Made by a program: the position numbers and the translations under genes. 64,000 bases of DNA from Sardina pilchardus (Eukaryota; Chordata; Actinopteri; Clupeiformes; Clupeidae): positions 13,936,599 to 14,000,598 of the forward strand of contig NC_085004.1 of assembly GCF_963854185.1 (NCBI RefSeq), written 5' to 3'. The first letter of the stretch is position 1, and every line of letters starts with the position of its first letter. The notes beneath the pieces are model-generated. The model was not told the DNA's origin. It worked only from the letters and a program-made list of their open reading frames with translations, and ran no database searches. Below, piece after piece: positions 23,919 to 35,800 of the stretch.

Positions 23919-25416
23919 CATGTACACTTACGTGAGGATCGTTGCGCTCGGAGGCGACCTTGTGGAGGTCAAGCAGGGACTGGTTGACACTCTTCTCCAG
24001 CTGGAGGGCGCATTCGAGAGCCTCCACTCCACTGCCCCACTCGTCCCTCTCAGGCTTCTGTAAGTGACACAAACCAACCGGCACGCACGCACACACTTGT
24101 TCAGTGACATACACTCCAATTCACATTTCACTAACACCCTTCCCTAAACCAGGAACCTGACAAAGCCAACAATATTACAGTAAAAAAAAACACAAAACAC
24201 TACGGGACTTCCCACTCAGGTACGAGTCCTTGATTTGGAATGTTTAACTGACCATGGTTCAGAGCTGTCTGGCTGACTGTCTCAAATATCCTGCTTTGTG
24301 GAATGCATTCTCAAAATAATAGCTTAACTTTACTGTGACTCCCAGTTGTTGATTTTGCAAGTCTCCTAATTGATGACTTAAATTCAGTGGCTAACATTTT
24401 CCGAAATGGAATTCTAGCAAATGTAACGTTTTGGTACGCACGTTTTACTACATTATGTCATGTGAGGTATATCTCATACAAGTATGATATTATACTACGT
24501 ACTCATTCAGTTGAGGCTTAATGTCTTTGAGAGATATGTGCTCCACCCTTCCCTCCCTCAGTATCTTCCGACTCCGTTAGTGAACTCCCTTTGTGGGTTC
24601 TATATCTCCTCAACGCACACCAACACACACTCACACTTATTTGTGACCCTGCTTCAAACATGTGTACATTGGCACTGCTCATGTCTATCGATCACTCTTT
24701 AGCACAATAACACATTTAGCCACCACCACAAAGTGTCCATACAAGGCTACTCAAAAGGGACACACAGACTCAAAGACACACACACACACACGTACCCTGA
24801 CGTCCTGCAGGAAGATCCTGCCTCCCCTCTGGTTCTGTAATTTCATGAGTTTCTCAGCATGTTCGCGCTCCTCGTGAGACTGGCCGCGGAAAAACTTGGC
24901 AAAGTTATGCAAGGCCTGGTCATCCCTGTCAAAGTAGTATCCCTGGACAGGAGAAAGAAGAACAGGCCAAAATTAGAGTGGAGACATACGACATACGACA
25001 ACAACTGTTAGGAAAAGAGTTAGGGTTAACAGAACCTGCCAGTACTCCACCTTCAAATTAAACAAATGCCATGGTATTACACCAGTGGAGTTTATACGCA
25101 ATGGCACTCCCTATCTCCAGGTCAAAGAGGGTCGCACCATGGCTGCACTTTGACTCCTTTTCTGCTATCTAACCGTGGATGTGAACCCATTGCTCTCAGG
25201 TTTAACTGAGGTAAATAGTCCCTCACCCACTTCATACCGAAGTCCTACTTGCCATTACGACATTTGCCACAAGTCCACCTGTTTTGACTCTAGTAATTGT
25301 AGTGTTTCTCTTACCATCGAAAGGTAGACATAGGAGGCATACAGCTCCAGGTTGATCTGACGGTTGATGGCTGCCTCGCAGTCCTGGTGGAAATTCTGTC
25401 TCACTTGAGAGGTCAT
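23634..25416 (-). CDS. fth1: Ferritin heavy chain, four coding exons
   Basis: Minus-strand coding exons 25315-25416, 24796-24942, 23932-24057 and 23634-23792, all phase 0, join to 177 residues, the usual length in fish. The start MTSQVRQNFHQDCEAAINRQ, then INLELYASYVYLSM, the ferroxidase motif HEEREHAEKLM, RGGRIFLQDV, LDLHKVASERNDPH and MCDFIETHYLDEQVKSIKEL are diagnostic. Glu in NLELY, Glu and His in REHAE, and the later Glu/Gln positions support an active H-type ferroxidase. Ferritin forms a 24-subunit cytosolic shell that oxidises Fe(II) and stores it. The tail is HTLGKESS. AATAAA on the minus strand at 23322-23327 would give a 3' UTR of about 310 bases. Intron 3 holds a GT microsatellite. 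fth1a and fth1b cannot be told apart here. Confidence 0.97.
23839..23917. repeat. GT microsatellite in ferritin intron 3
   Basis: Nearly pure GT repeat between coding exons 3 and 4; only about 15 bases separate it from the exon 3 donor at 23931. Confidence 0.95.
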
Positions 25417-25678
25417 GTTTCTAGAAAATACATTAAAAAAAACCCAACAAAATATAACATAAGCAGATGCAATAAAGAGCTAAAACATTTAGTGAAATAC
25501 ATACATGTACCAAACTTACACAAGGTCAGGAAACTAGGTAAGGCTATGACGACTATGAGCAATGAAATCATGTGTTTCATTAATTCATGTGATCGCTACA
25601 AAGGATGATGTCCTTAGAGTTTACAGGAAGTTAAGTAATGCCATAGTCAGAAGTGTGTGAGAGAGAGAGTGTAAGTGA

Positions 25679-25709
<31 letters not shown>

Positions 25710-26592
25710 TTTACGGGAAGCTGATGAAATACAGGGAACATTGTGCTCAATTATTCATGTACTGGCTCCAGTAACATCGAAGCTCTAATCTAAGGTTGCA
25801 TAAAATCCATTCCGAAACGAGATCTAATACCAGTCCACCTCTTGTAAAACATAAAAGTGCCAAATACAGCAGGAACGGGAATTGGGAAGTTGTGTATATG
25901 CTAGCCAACTTCAAATAGCCGCGTTGAGTTTTTAATTTCACTGCTACAGATAACTAACCATTTCTTATCTGCTCTGATGCAGCAGCAAATCACGTGACAA
26001 AACTAAACGGACACTGGTATCTCTTAAAGGCGGTTTTGTAAGCAGTCTAGTGGTGTTTACCGTCTTCTTGACTTTTGGACTGCCTTGGCAGGCAATCAAT
26101 TTTCTTCATGAGTAGGACGACACGTGTAGAACACGCGAATAAACTATAGACGGTCGGCTATTTTAATCTTACAACACCAGTAAGGTAGCACTAATGTATC
26201 CTAGTACAAAAGTAAGGAAACTCTAAACACCGAATAATGTTACTGACTGACGGACCACCGTGGAGTCAAGGAAAACAACGCCGTGGCTAAAGCGCCAGTA
26301 CCACAGACCAATGCACAAGTAAACAAACCTCAGTAAGCGAGTTATAGCTTCAGGGTCCCACGACACACTCGTGTGATAAATAGTTAATTTCTCAGTTGTT
26401 AGCCTAAACAGCAACACAGATCAGTATTTCTAAAACAGTTAACGTTAGAATAAAACTGCCCAAAGTAGGCCTTATCCAGCTAGCATAATAACAATTTTCA
26501 TTAGCAAGCTACCATTTCTGTTCAGATAGACAGCTTGTTCATATCGATATGTTGGTGGGATAGTGCTGCGTTTATCATAAAATAACACTTAC

Positions 26593-26890
26593 CTTGCTTG
26601 ATTATCTTGATATTAAAATTAAATGCGTTAAAGTCGTTGAAAGCTTTCAAGTACAGTCCTAGCTAACGTTAGCTCGCTAAGATTATTTCTGGTGCGGTCT
26701 TCGGAAAATGGACGTTGGGGTAACAAGTCTTCTTTTCAAGCGATGTTCGATTAGCTTGTGCTGGAATTATTCTGAAATCAAAATGCTGATTAATGAGGCG
26801 CAAGTTCTGACAGAAAGAGGGTTGCCGTTCAAGCACTGTTGAAGCAGGTAACCTTCACTCTGTCCGTGAGCGTGTCGATGTAACTTTGAC
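26593..26890 (-). promoter_or_regulatory. fth1: Untranslated first exon of the ferritin gene
   Basis: The minus-strand donor CAAG|GTAAGTG lies at 26593/26592, and coding exon 1 begins after an acceptor TTTTCTAG at 25421, with only AAAC before the start codon. The leader thus lies in a separate exon about 1.2 kb upstream. The start base near 26880 is estimated from the position of the iron-responsive element; no strong TATA box is seen. Confidence 0.65.
26821..26852 (-). promoter_or_regulatory. Iron-responsive element (IRE)
   Basis: On the minus strand the loop CAGTGC (26833-26838) is closed by a five-base-pair upper stem TTCAA/TTGAA. The bulged C is at 26844, below it come G-C, U-G and C-G pairs, a small internal mismatch and UUG/CAA closing pairs. 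This is the classic ferritin IRE bound by IRP1/IRP2, which block translation when iron is low. Its position in the leader of the ferritin gene supports function. Confidence 0.95.
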
Positions 26891-26894
26891 CGTG

Positions 26895-28736
26895 TGGCGC
26901 AGTCTAAAGAAATGATGCAATGACGTAGGTAGACCGCCCACACCAGAAATTCTGCCCTATGAAAAAGCGTATTTTATGCATATTGAAATTAGGCGGTCAT
27001 GCTGGTAACTGAGTAAGCTCATACAAAACATTTAAGAAAAGGTGATCTATTGTTTCTAATATGTAAACTGCCATAAAACCTCACAGAAGAGGACGACTTT
27101 TCTTATGCAAGTGCCTTTTTTGACACTAGTCATCAGGTCCTGCACTAAGCTGGTCTATGCATCCCCCACATCCCCAGACGTTTTTGATGAGAAATAAAAT
27201 GAGTTTGTAGAGGGATTATGAAGGATTAACTCAAATGCCATAATCACCAGTAATGTAGCCTAATATATTAAATGTGCATTTATTAGCTTTATTAGCCATA
27301 TGCATTTAGCGTATGTAGCCTACTTAGTTAATTAAGCATTTATTATGTTTAGTTTGTATTTATAGTATTTGTTTATTTTCATCAGGCTATTGATTGAATT
27401 GACATTATTGCTATTCTAATGTCTTATCAACATTTCAAAATTGTTGTTCAAAGCCCATAACGATAACCATCATCAGTATAATAGAGCCTACATCAGAGTA
27501 AAATAGAGCCTACAGGAATTTATTAAATGCACCTGATGCTGACATTTCAAGTTTTCAGGTATTTATTTTATCATTCGCTTGGATGAGGCTTGGGTAGGTG
27601 GTCAATGCGCCACTTAACAGCATCACATGTCCTCTGGGCCCATCATTGCTCTTCAACAACACAGCAATCAAAATGTACAGTCAGATGAGAGTCATATGTC
27701 TATGCTTTAACAGCAACAGGGGGTGGTTGGGCAGGTGGGGATGGGCCTACCTGCTACCTGCTACCATTGTCACCTCCGATATCTCCATAACCATGCAAGA
27801 TCATGTCTTGTTTAATCATTAACAAGTTGTGCTGGTCTCATGATAGGCTACACACCTTGAGACAGTGGAATTGTTTTGTGACAAATGGTTACTGGGATTT
27901 GTGCAACAGTGGCTGTTTGGAAGTTGTGCAATGAAATCAGAGGAATGATGTATCACTCCTTGAGTCACTGACTGTGAGCACGAGGAACACTCTTTGCCTG
28001 CCATGACTTTGCATTTTACCAGGTGGAAATGTTTGAGTTTAGTCAGAATTGTTGATGAAAATGTTGACAGCTTTTGAGAAATATTTAGGCCTATGTTTGT
28101 GATTTTTTATTTGAGTCTTAATATCTTTAGATCTTTCAAGCCTTTTCAAGACAATCTTTATGTGTACTGAGATTTGACTTTTAAAGACTAAAAAAAAACA
28201 TAATGTGTCAAGAAAACACTCGGACAGGCTCTGAGTAAATCCGCCTCCTGACCATCACCAAAGATCCTGCAATAGGACATACTTTTTCAAAGTTTTATTC
28301 TGCATAAACTTGTGAAAAAAATGCTCTGTAATGTGTGCTGACACCCACCACTAATTCCACCATCTTGGACCTGAGACTTGAAAACAGATCATTCATAGCA
28401 AGTGCTGCCAGGACATCATTCGATGTGGGTTTCCTGTGGTTAGAGCATGTGCAGGTGCATCCACTACCCAGAGGGTGCTTTTTACCCCCCAACCTACATT
28501 GTATGGCCTTTGTAAAATGTATGAAGAGTGTGTGTGTGACAATAGTGAAACTTGCACCCTGCACTATACGCCCCCTCCATCTCTAAAAGGTGCAAAACTC
28601 TCCAATCTGACATACATCACAGCTCTTTGAAAGGTACACTTTCTATTCAGAACTCTCCCATCCGGTTGATTGAAGAAAACATTTGGAAAAACTTTGTTAT
28701 ATTTTTAAAATGAGGAGGAGGGGGGGTGGGGGGGTG

Positions 28737-28775
<39 letters not shown>

Positions 28776-31103
28776 GGTTTGTAATTCAGGCATCAACACA
28801 GGTAGGCTATGGGCGGAACCTCTACATCAGCTATATTCTGAGTTCTTTAATGACACAGCATGTCCCTTGGTCCACTATCATTACCACAACTCAGCCTCAG
28901 TTTCACAACATAGTCAAAACAGCCTGTTCGAACAAAGATAAATATATAGTCATGTAAGCTTTTTCACAACTGATGACCATGAGTCACCTTAAAGAACACT
29001 AAAACATCCACCAAATTAGCAGTCAACTTCAACTTCAGTTAAATTTATTTATCTTTGATCCACTAGCTGCCCATCGTGTACACTGTAAAAAAATAAAAAA
29101 AATAACTGTGTAGAACTGGAAACAAAGTGAGGGCTGTCTCTAAACAAAAACAAAAATCTGTGTTGAGTTTCTCTGGGAATACTGAAGGGAGGGGTGTTCT
29201 ACCATGGTGTGTTTTGTTTGGTCCTTGTAAGGTCAAAATATCGTGAGCTTAGAATTATATGGTGCTATCTTTTGGTCGAAATTGATTTTTTGACATGAAT
29301 GTGCATTGTTTGGACAAACGTGTCTGAAATGTAAATATAAACATAAACAACCAGCAATCCCTGACTGCAGTCACCTTTGATAAGAATATGTGTACACCCT
29401 AGGCCTAAACAAAATATTATGGTTTCAAAGAGGACAGAAATACCCTTGTTTGTTCAGACTTGTTGTCATCATCACTGGTTAACATCTTAATCTCTCCTCC
29501 TGCCTAAACTTTAATGCAGTGCACCTCATGTCAAACCAGAGAATGGTTGCAAACAGCTTATAGAAAATGTAAAAATTAGAACACCTCTAATAACTGACAC
29601 TAGCTTATGTATACTCTACATTGGCGGCATTTGTGTTTGTTCTATCTTCCAAGGTCCCTGAATTATAGACTTATCTACATTACGAGTTTATTATGTGGAA
29701 AATCTCCCCCCTGGTGGTCAAGTAAGAGTCTCACACCAACCAAATTTAAACCAATGATTTATGACCAGCGCACGGGTGCGGGAGTTAGTACAAGCTAAAT
29801 ACATTGACAAATTATATTCAATTAAATAAATGAATGTACAGAAACATCCTCTTTATTTGTTTAAACTAGAGAGAGGAAATCGGAGCAGGCAGCAGGTCTG
29901 AGCAGTTGATCAATTGGACAATAAGCCATAGACTGTACAAATACCCCAGAAAGGGATCAAAAGAGAGCCAAACAAATAACAGAAATGTCACTTTAGACTG
30001 ATTGTTAGTCTCTGTAGATTGTAACCTAAATCTAAATAGATTTACATAGGCCTACAGTGTATTTTACTTGTTATCATGGTCGCTTGTTTGGCCGATTCCC
30101 TCCCCCGCACACTTTTTTCACCCCTCACCAGTTTGCATCCTCAAAAGCTTTCCTCGGAAAAGTAAGAGGAACACATCACCAAACAGGTTTTTCAGGCTAT
30201 TATTCAATAATAATGAAGGATGACCATGAAGAAAGCATTATTCTTGGCAATTCAACAGGCCTGTGGTGATTTATCAGTAGCAGTGTGTTGCTGCTTTTTT
30301 GGCTTTCTAAATATGATTGTTTTCCATGTGACAATTATACAATTTGCACATCTGACACCAACACTGCTGTCCGGTTTCAGAAAGTATAATTTTAAAACTA
30401 GCTGGGACAGGGGTATGTTTATCACTGTGCTGCTTCATCTTTCATTTAACACAATTCTGTAAATGTCTAGGAACTGAGGAGAGTTGCTAGAATTTTGAGA
30501 ATGAGTTAAATGTTCATTCCCATCAATCCTGCCTGATTAGCTGACAGTTGTTCAACAGTATGGGGTATTCTTAAGCAGGTTGAACCTTCCATGCACCTAA
30601 TTTGACAAGTCTGGACTGCAGACAGGCCATTTTAGCACCTAGACTCTTACTCTGAGTAATACTGATTATGCAGAATTAGCCTGGCTATAGACTAAGCTCA
30701 ATCTTTTGAGATTGAACATTAGTCTGGGGAGTCTGCGCTGTATTTCTACTGCACAAGAGGTATAAAATCAATGGGCATAGTTCAAATGACTGTACACATT
30801 TGGATAGTCCTCTAACCAATCAGACCAATGATGCAGGTGTGCCTGCTGGATATGCCAGTTTGTGACTATTCCAGCAAACGTGGATAGGAAGCAGGAGAGA
30901 TAAATGTGCAGGTTTCCAGCCTGAGCTGCAGGGCGAAATCCAATATATGGCCATATATGTTGCTCAAAACCTGTATACATCATTCAGATTTGTTTGTGTC
31001 TTAGATGTGCAAGATGCTCATCTGTAGGCTCTAATCCACCTCCAGATGTTGTTTCAAACTGAGTACTAAAAGTGTGTGTGTGTGTGTGTGTGTATAGTAA
31101 AAC

Positions 31104-31153
<50 letters not shown>

Positions 31154-32343
31154 CAGATAGACAGATAGATGGACGGATCCTCAATGGAAAATTGGTCCCA
31201 GTATCTTAAGCCTCCACACACAACACACTACAACGTAAACAACGTAAATATACTGATACTTACAAAGTCCTTACATATAGGCCTACTGGTAGCCTCCCTG
31301 GGCACTTCAGAGTAACTTGAACTCACACACTTGCCCTGGGCATAAATTGCCTTGTCAGCCAGAGTGACCATTCCTGTGCTTGCTGTGATGGACATAATGT
31401 GTGACATAGCTGAGTCTCCCCCGACAAATTAATATGAATGGGTTTTAAGAGGCCTCCCAAAGTCCCCAATAAAGCCATTGAAGACATTTACATTAATTTA
31501 TCAGAGACAGATTTGGTCTGAGGATCCACACTGACAGAAACCTTACACATGGGAACTGTGTGGAGACCAAATTTGCCTCTAAATGAATGTGAATTCAGAC
31601 AAATGCAAGTAAAGGGGCATTTCTAGGACTCAGCGGGTCCTGTTGGAAATTGAGACTTTGGGAGGCCTCTTAAAACCTGTTACTATTCATTTGTTGGGGA
31701 GACTCAGCTATGTCAAGCTTTGCAGAGCTTGCCAACCTACAGTGAGAGGTTGCAAACCAAAGCACACAATGGCCTTTTTGGACAGAAACAGACAGAAACT
31801 AGATTTTTACAAAGGCAATGACTCTGTTTGTGTGTGTTTGGTAGAGGGGGGTATATAGGCCTGTACTAAAGCAATGACTAGATTGTGTTCAGTAAAGTGA
31901 TGAGTAAATGTGAGGAGCGTGAATGAAGCATATGGTGAATAAGTGTGGCATTGTGATAAATTGTGTTTGACAAAGGAAATCCAACATCCTGGTAAGATCG
32001 TTGTGATACTGAGTCAAAGGCTGAGAATTTATTATTTGCCGAGTTGGTGGGATTATGATGTTTGCATGTTTAAAGAATTGTGTGATGTGCAACGATTTTC
32101 TGTAAACACTACAGTCCTGACGTGTGCCACTCATTGCGACACACATGTTTTGCCACGAGAGGGCAGTGCGTTACTATGAAATAGGGCGCTAATGAAAAGA
32201 GCGAACTTCTGATTCACACATAGTTTAGCCAAACTCAACGGCACGCATCTCTTTTAAGCTGCATAAGTTCAATTTGAAGTTAGAATCAGAGAGCCCGTAC
32301 ACTTAATAGCTGACTTTCTCTAGTCTCTCCTTCTCTCACACAA

Positions 32344-32388
<45 letters not shown>

Positions 32389-32640
32389 TAATATTGTAAC
32401 ACGCTACAATATTCTAAACCATTCTTAACCCTAAATTAGTAAATATACACAAGTGACAAGTAGGCAACATCCATTGCAATGACATAGCCTAAGATTCATC
32501 AGTAGGCTACCTGTGATGATGTTGCGGACGTGCGTGGGCTTCCTCCGCTCAACGTAGTTCGCATAAACAGTTCGTCGCTCAACCAATCAGCTTTTAGATC
32601 CAGCCACATCTTTCCTTACAGAAAAAAAACCAGTCTGTGT
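26895..32640. other. Intergenic, no gene recognised
   Basis: Between the ferritin and sh3gl3 promoters I see no exon. It holds GA runs at 28740-28769 and 32347-32382, a GT/GATA repeat at 31073-31170, and an inverted-repeat element at 31402-31715. Confidence 0.6.
31402..31715. mobile_element. Foldback element with inverted arms of about 65 bases
   Basis: TGACATAGCTGAGTCTCCCC at 31402 pairs with GGGGAGACTCAGCTATGTCA at about 31696-31715, and TTTTAAGAGGCCTCCCAAA pairs with TTTGGGAGGCCTCTTAAAA. Weaker complementarity (AGATTTGGTCT with AGACCAAATTT) continues inwards, so nearly the whole segment folds back. No coding sequence; likely a MITE. Confidence 0.8.
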
Positions 32641-32818
32641 TCGTACTGAGTGGTCACTCTAAGCAAATACGCAAGTGTGTGGATTGTGATTAGTAGCTGG
32701 AACAAAACCACCTTCGTAATATTTCAACGCAATACTGTCCACCTGACTTTCAGTGTAGCCGAGGCTACGTTCATTGTCCTCCCCGGCTTTCTCTGTGGTG
32801 TTTTTGAACATTTTGAGG

Positions 32819-35800
32819 ATGTCGGTGGCCGGATTTAAGAAGCAGTTTCATAAAGCGAGTCAGGTAAGGAGACGCCCCAAATTCTTTCCTGAAGTCTTTG
32901 CACTATGATAATATTATATTGTTAATTGTTTGCGACCTTTCACTCTCTTATTGGAAATCGCAGCCTATTGTTTACCTCAACAATCCCAGCCATTTCACAG
33001 CTCCCCCAAGTCTGATAACGTTACCGTTGTGTTGCCTTGCTCACTCCAGCGGTTGCCTGAGGAATGCAGCATGTGAAATTAGCCAACCGGTCAGAGTGGT
33101 GAAACGTTGAAATTGAAAATAATACATCGTTATTTGTTTAAATTACAGTTTCTCCAAAATATAACATATAGGCTATGTGGTTTCGTTTAAGTCGCAGCTG
33201 CTTCAGCTACTACCCCTACGCCTTTGTAAGCAATGAATTAGCATTAGAGAAAGGAGCTAACGATAACCGTCTTTGGCGATAACGTTACTTCACATTATAC
33301 CAAACGAATTAGCCAGCTAGCTAGTTAACTTTAACTTATACATCGTAAAGTAACAGTAAGGCATAGCTAACCACGATTAACAATGAATTTATCACCTGAT
33401 GTTGACCCGCTGGTAACAAGTGCACTTGCCCTATGATAACGTTAATGTTATTACGAGAGACGCTCAGACGGAGGGAGCAGTAACGACAGGTCTTCGATTG
33501 AGTTACCCACATTAACGTTACAATGACTGCATTTTAGTGTTGATAATCCGTTATGGAATGTCGACATTAGGTCATTGATACAATTTGAACATTGTGTAGT
33601 GAAAGCAAAGAATACACACACTCTTCAGTGAAAAGTTAAGCAGCTAAGTGATATGGACAATAGTGCATAACAGTATTGCTACTAGTTACACCAAAGCTCC
33701 GCTTTAACCCTCTCTGGTTACATTGTAGATTGAATATAATCATCGTAGGCCTATCTTATCTGTAACTTGTTTGGCTATTCGAAATATGAGGCCCTAACAA
33801 GTAGCCCAGTGACAGTACAGTATGTTGAACACAGAAGTGATGTACTATGATCAGATATCGAATTAGTGCAGTCTTGATTGGCAGTGTCGTTGACAGGTTA
33901 ACTGTGTGAACTTAATGGATACGACCTCAATTGCATTGCCAAGTGAATAAGGTTAGAATGTCACACAAGACTGATGCATAATTACATTGTCCGTTAATAT
34001 CTTCGAGAATCAAATACATGTTTGATACATAGATGTTTGTCAGAAGGATGTGCAACATGGCCTTTTTGCTGATCATCTGAACCTTGAAAGTGTTGTCTAT
34101 CCCCTTAATTAATGATTTAGTTCACACTTAGTATTGGAACTGCTCTGTATAAGAACAGCCATTTAAGCTGCTGGAGCCTGTCTGAACAAGTTACAGCAAT
34201 TGGAAACCTGCCCAACATGTCATCATGTGAACCCTTGGCATTTCACTGCAATTTATGTGCTTGGAGGATTCTCCTGTTTGCAAAGTTAGGAACAGAATGT
34301 CTTATCCCAAATAGCTTGTTGCTAGAATTGTGGTAAAGATAATTGGCTTGCACTTTGTAGTGATATGTTTTCTTTCCTCTCACCAATTGACATTTAACCC
34401 TCATGTTGTCCTCAAATCTTACCGACGTTCGTTGTCCTTGGGGTCAATTTGACCCCAGCTAAAAAAACTCTCAAAAAATGATTCAAATTATTTTTTTTAC
34501 CCATTTTTTTTTGTGGTAGGTACTTAACAAGAGTGTAATAACCACCATCAAAAGCCCTACAAAACAATCCCACCCCTCCACACCCCTTTATGAACCCTGG
34601 AACCCTGACTGGCAATATGGCCAATCCAGTGTCAACAGCCCAAAGGCTGACTTTTTGGACTTTTTCAGACCTGCCAAAATAACTTATATGTAATATGTAC
34701 TTGTATATGCAATAATGATAATAACTACATGTTTTCATACTATTACAATAATAATATCCATAATTTGTCAAATATTCATTTTCATCATGTTTCATAAAAA
34801 TGGGGTCAAATTGACCCCAATACCACCAACGTAACTATTTTTTTTACAGGACATTGGAAACATATTTTTGTGCAAATTTCATGTTTACTCTGTTGTACCC
34901 TTCAAATGAGGAAAAGTCATGAAACTTGAAGCAAAACAAAAAAAGTGAACCATATATTTTATGGTGCTAAAACACTGTTTGGGGTCAAATTGACCCCAAG
35001 GACAACATAAGGGTTAAAGCTGGGGAATACTATGCAAGAGCCAATGTCTCATTGTTCTGTCTGTTGAAATGACTCCATTGTTTAAGAAATGCCACCATGT
35101 TGTGTTTTTTTCAGGATGTAGGCCTAGACTTGCTGCTTTGGGTTGCGTTGATACGGTGCACACATTACATTCCTGTGTATCATGGTTCAGCATAAGCACT
35201 GGCCCACAGGCCAGAAGCAAGTAAACGGGCAAGTTTGTAGGTCAGTTGGACCAGTGTCAGTTTGTCTGCCCATCAACGTCATGAGTCATTGCAGTTCACA
35301 TTTGATGCTAACTTATTGAAGTTAAACATGTGAAGCTCCTTTCAGAAAGAGGGGGTGAAATTCACTGTAAAAAAAACCCCAACCGTGTTATATAAAAATG
35401 ACTTTGGGGCTAGCAGAAATGTACCAGGGGCCAGTTTCAGATGTACAGGCCCGTAAGGCCACTGGGAAGAAAATCTGATCCCTGCTGTGTATCAGCTGAA
35501 GTATTGAGATTGTACAAAGCAGAGTTCAACTATTTATCACTTTAACGGCAGGCCTGTAATCATGTTTTTGGAAAATGCCTGTAGATATGGGTCTGGATTT
35601 CCAGGCCATGATCTGATAGTCATGGCATGCAATTTGAGAAAAAAACAAAACAAAAACAAAATAAAACAGTGCTGGTATTTCTCTATTCTGACAATTGTAG
35701 CTTAGTACAAGATCTATCATCCATGTTTTTCTCATATAGAGAAGAGTTTATCCTTCTGTTTCACTGTGCACTAAACAATCATTTGCTGTGAGGTGAGGTG

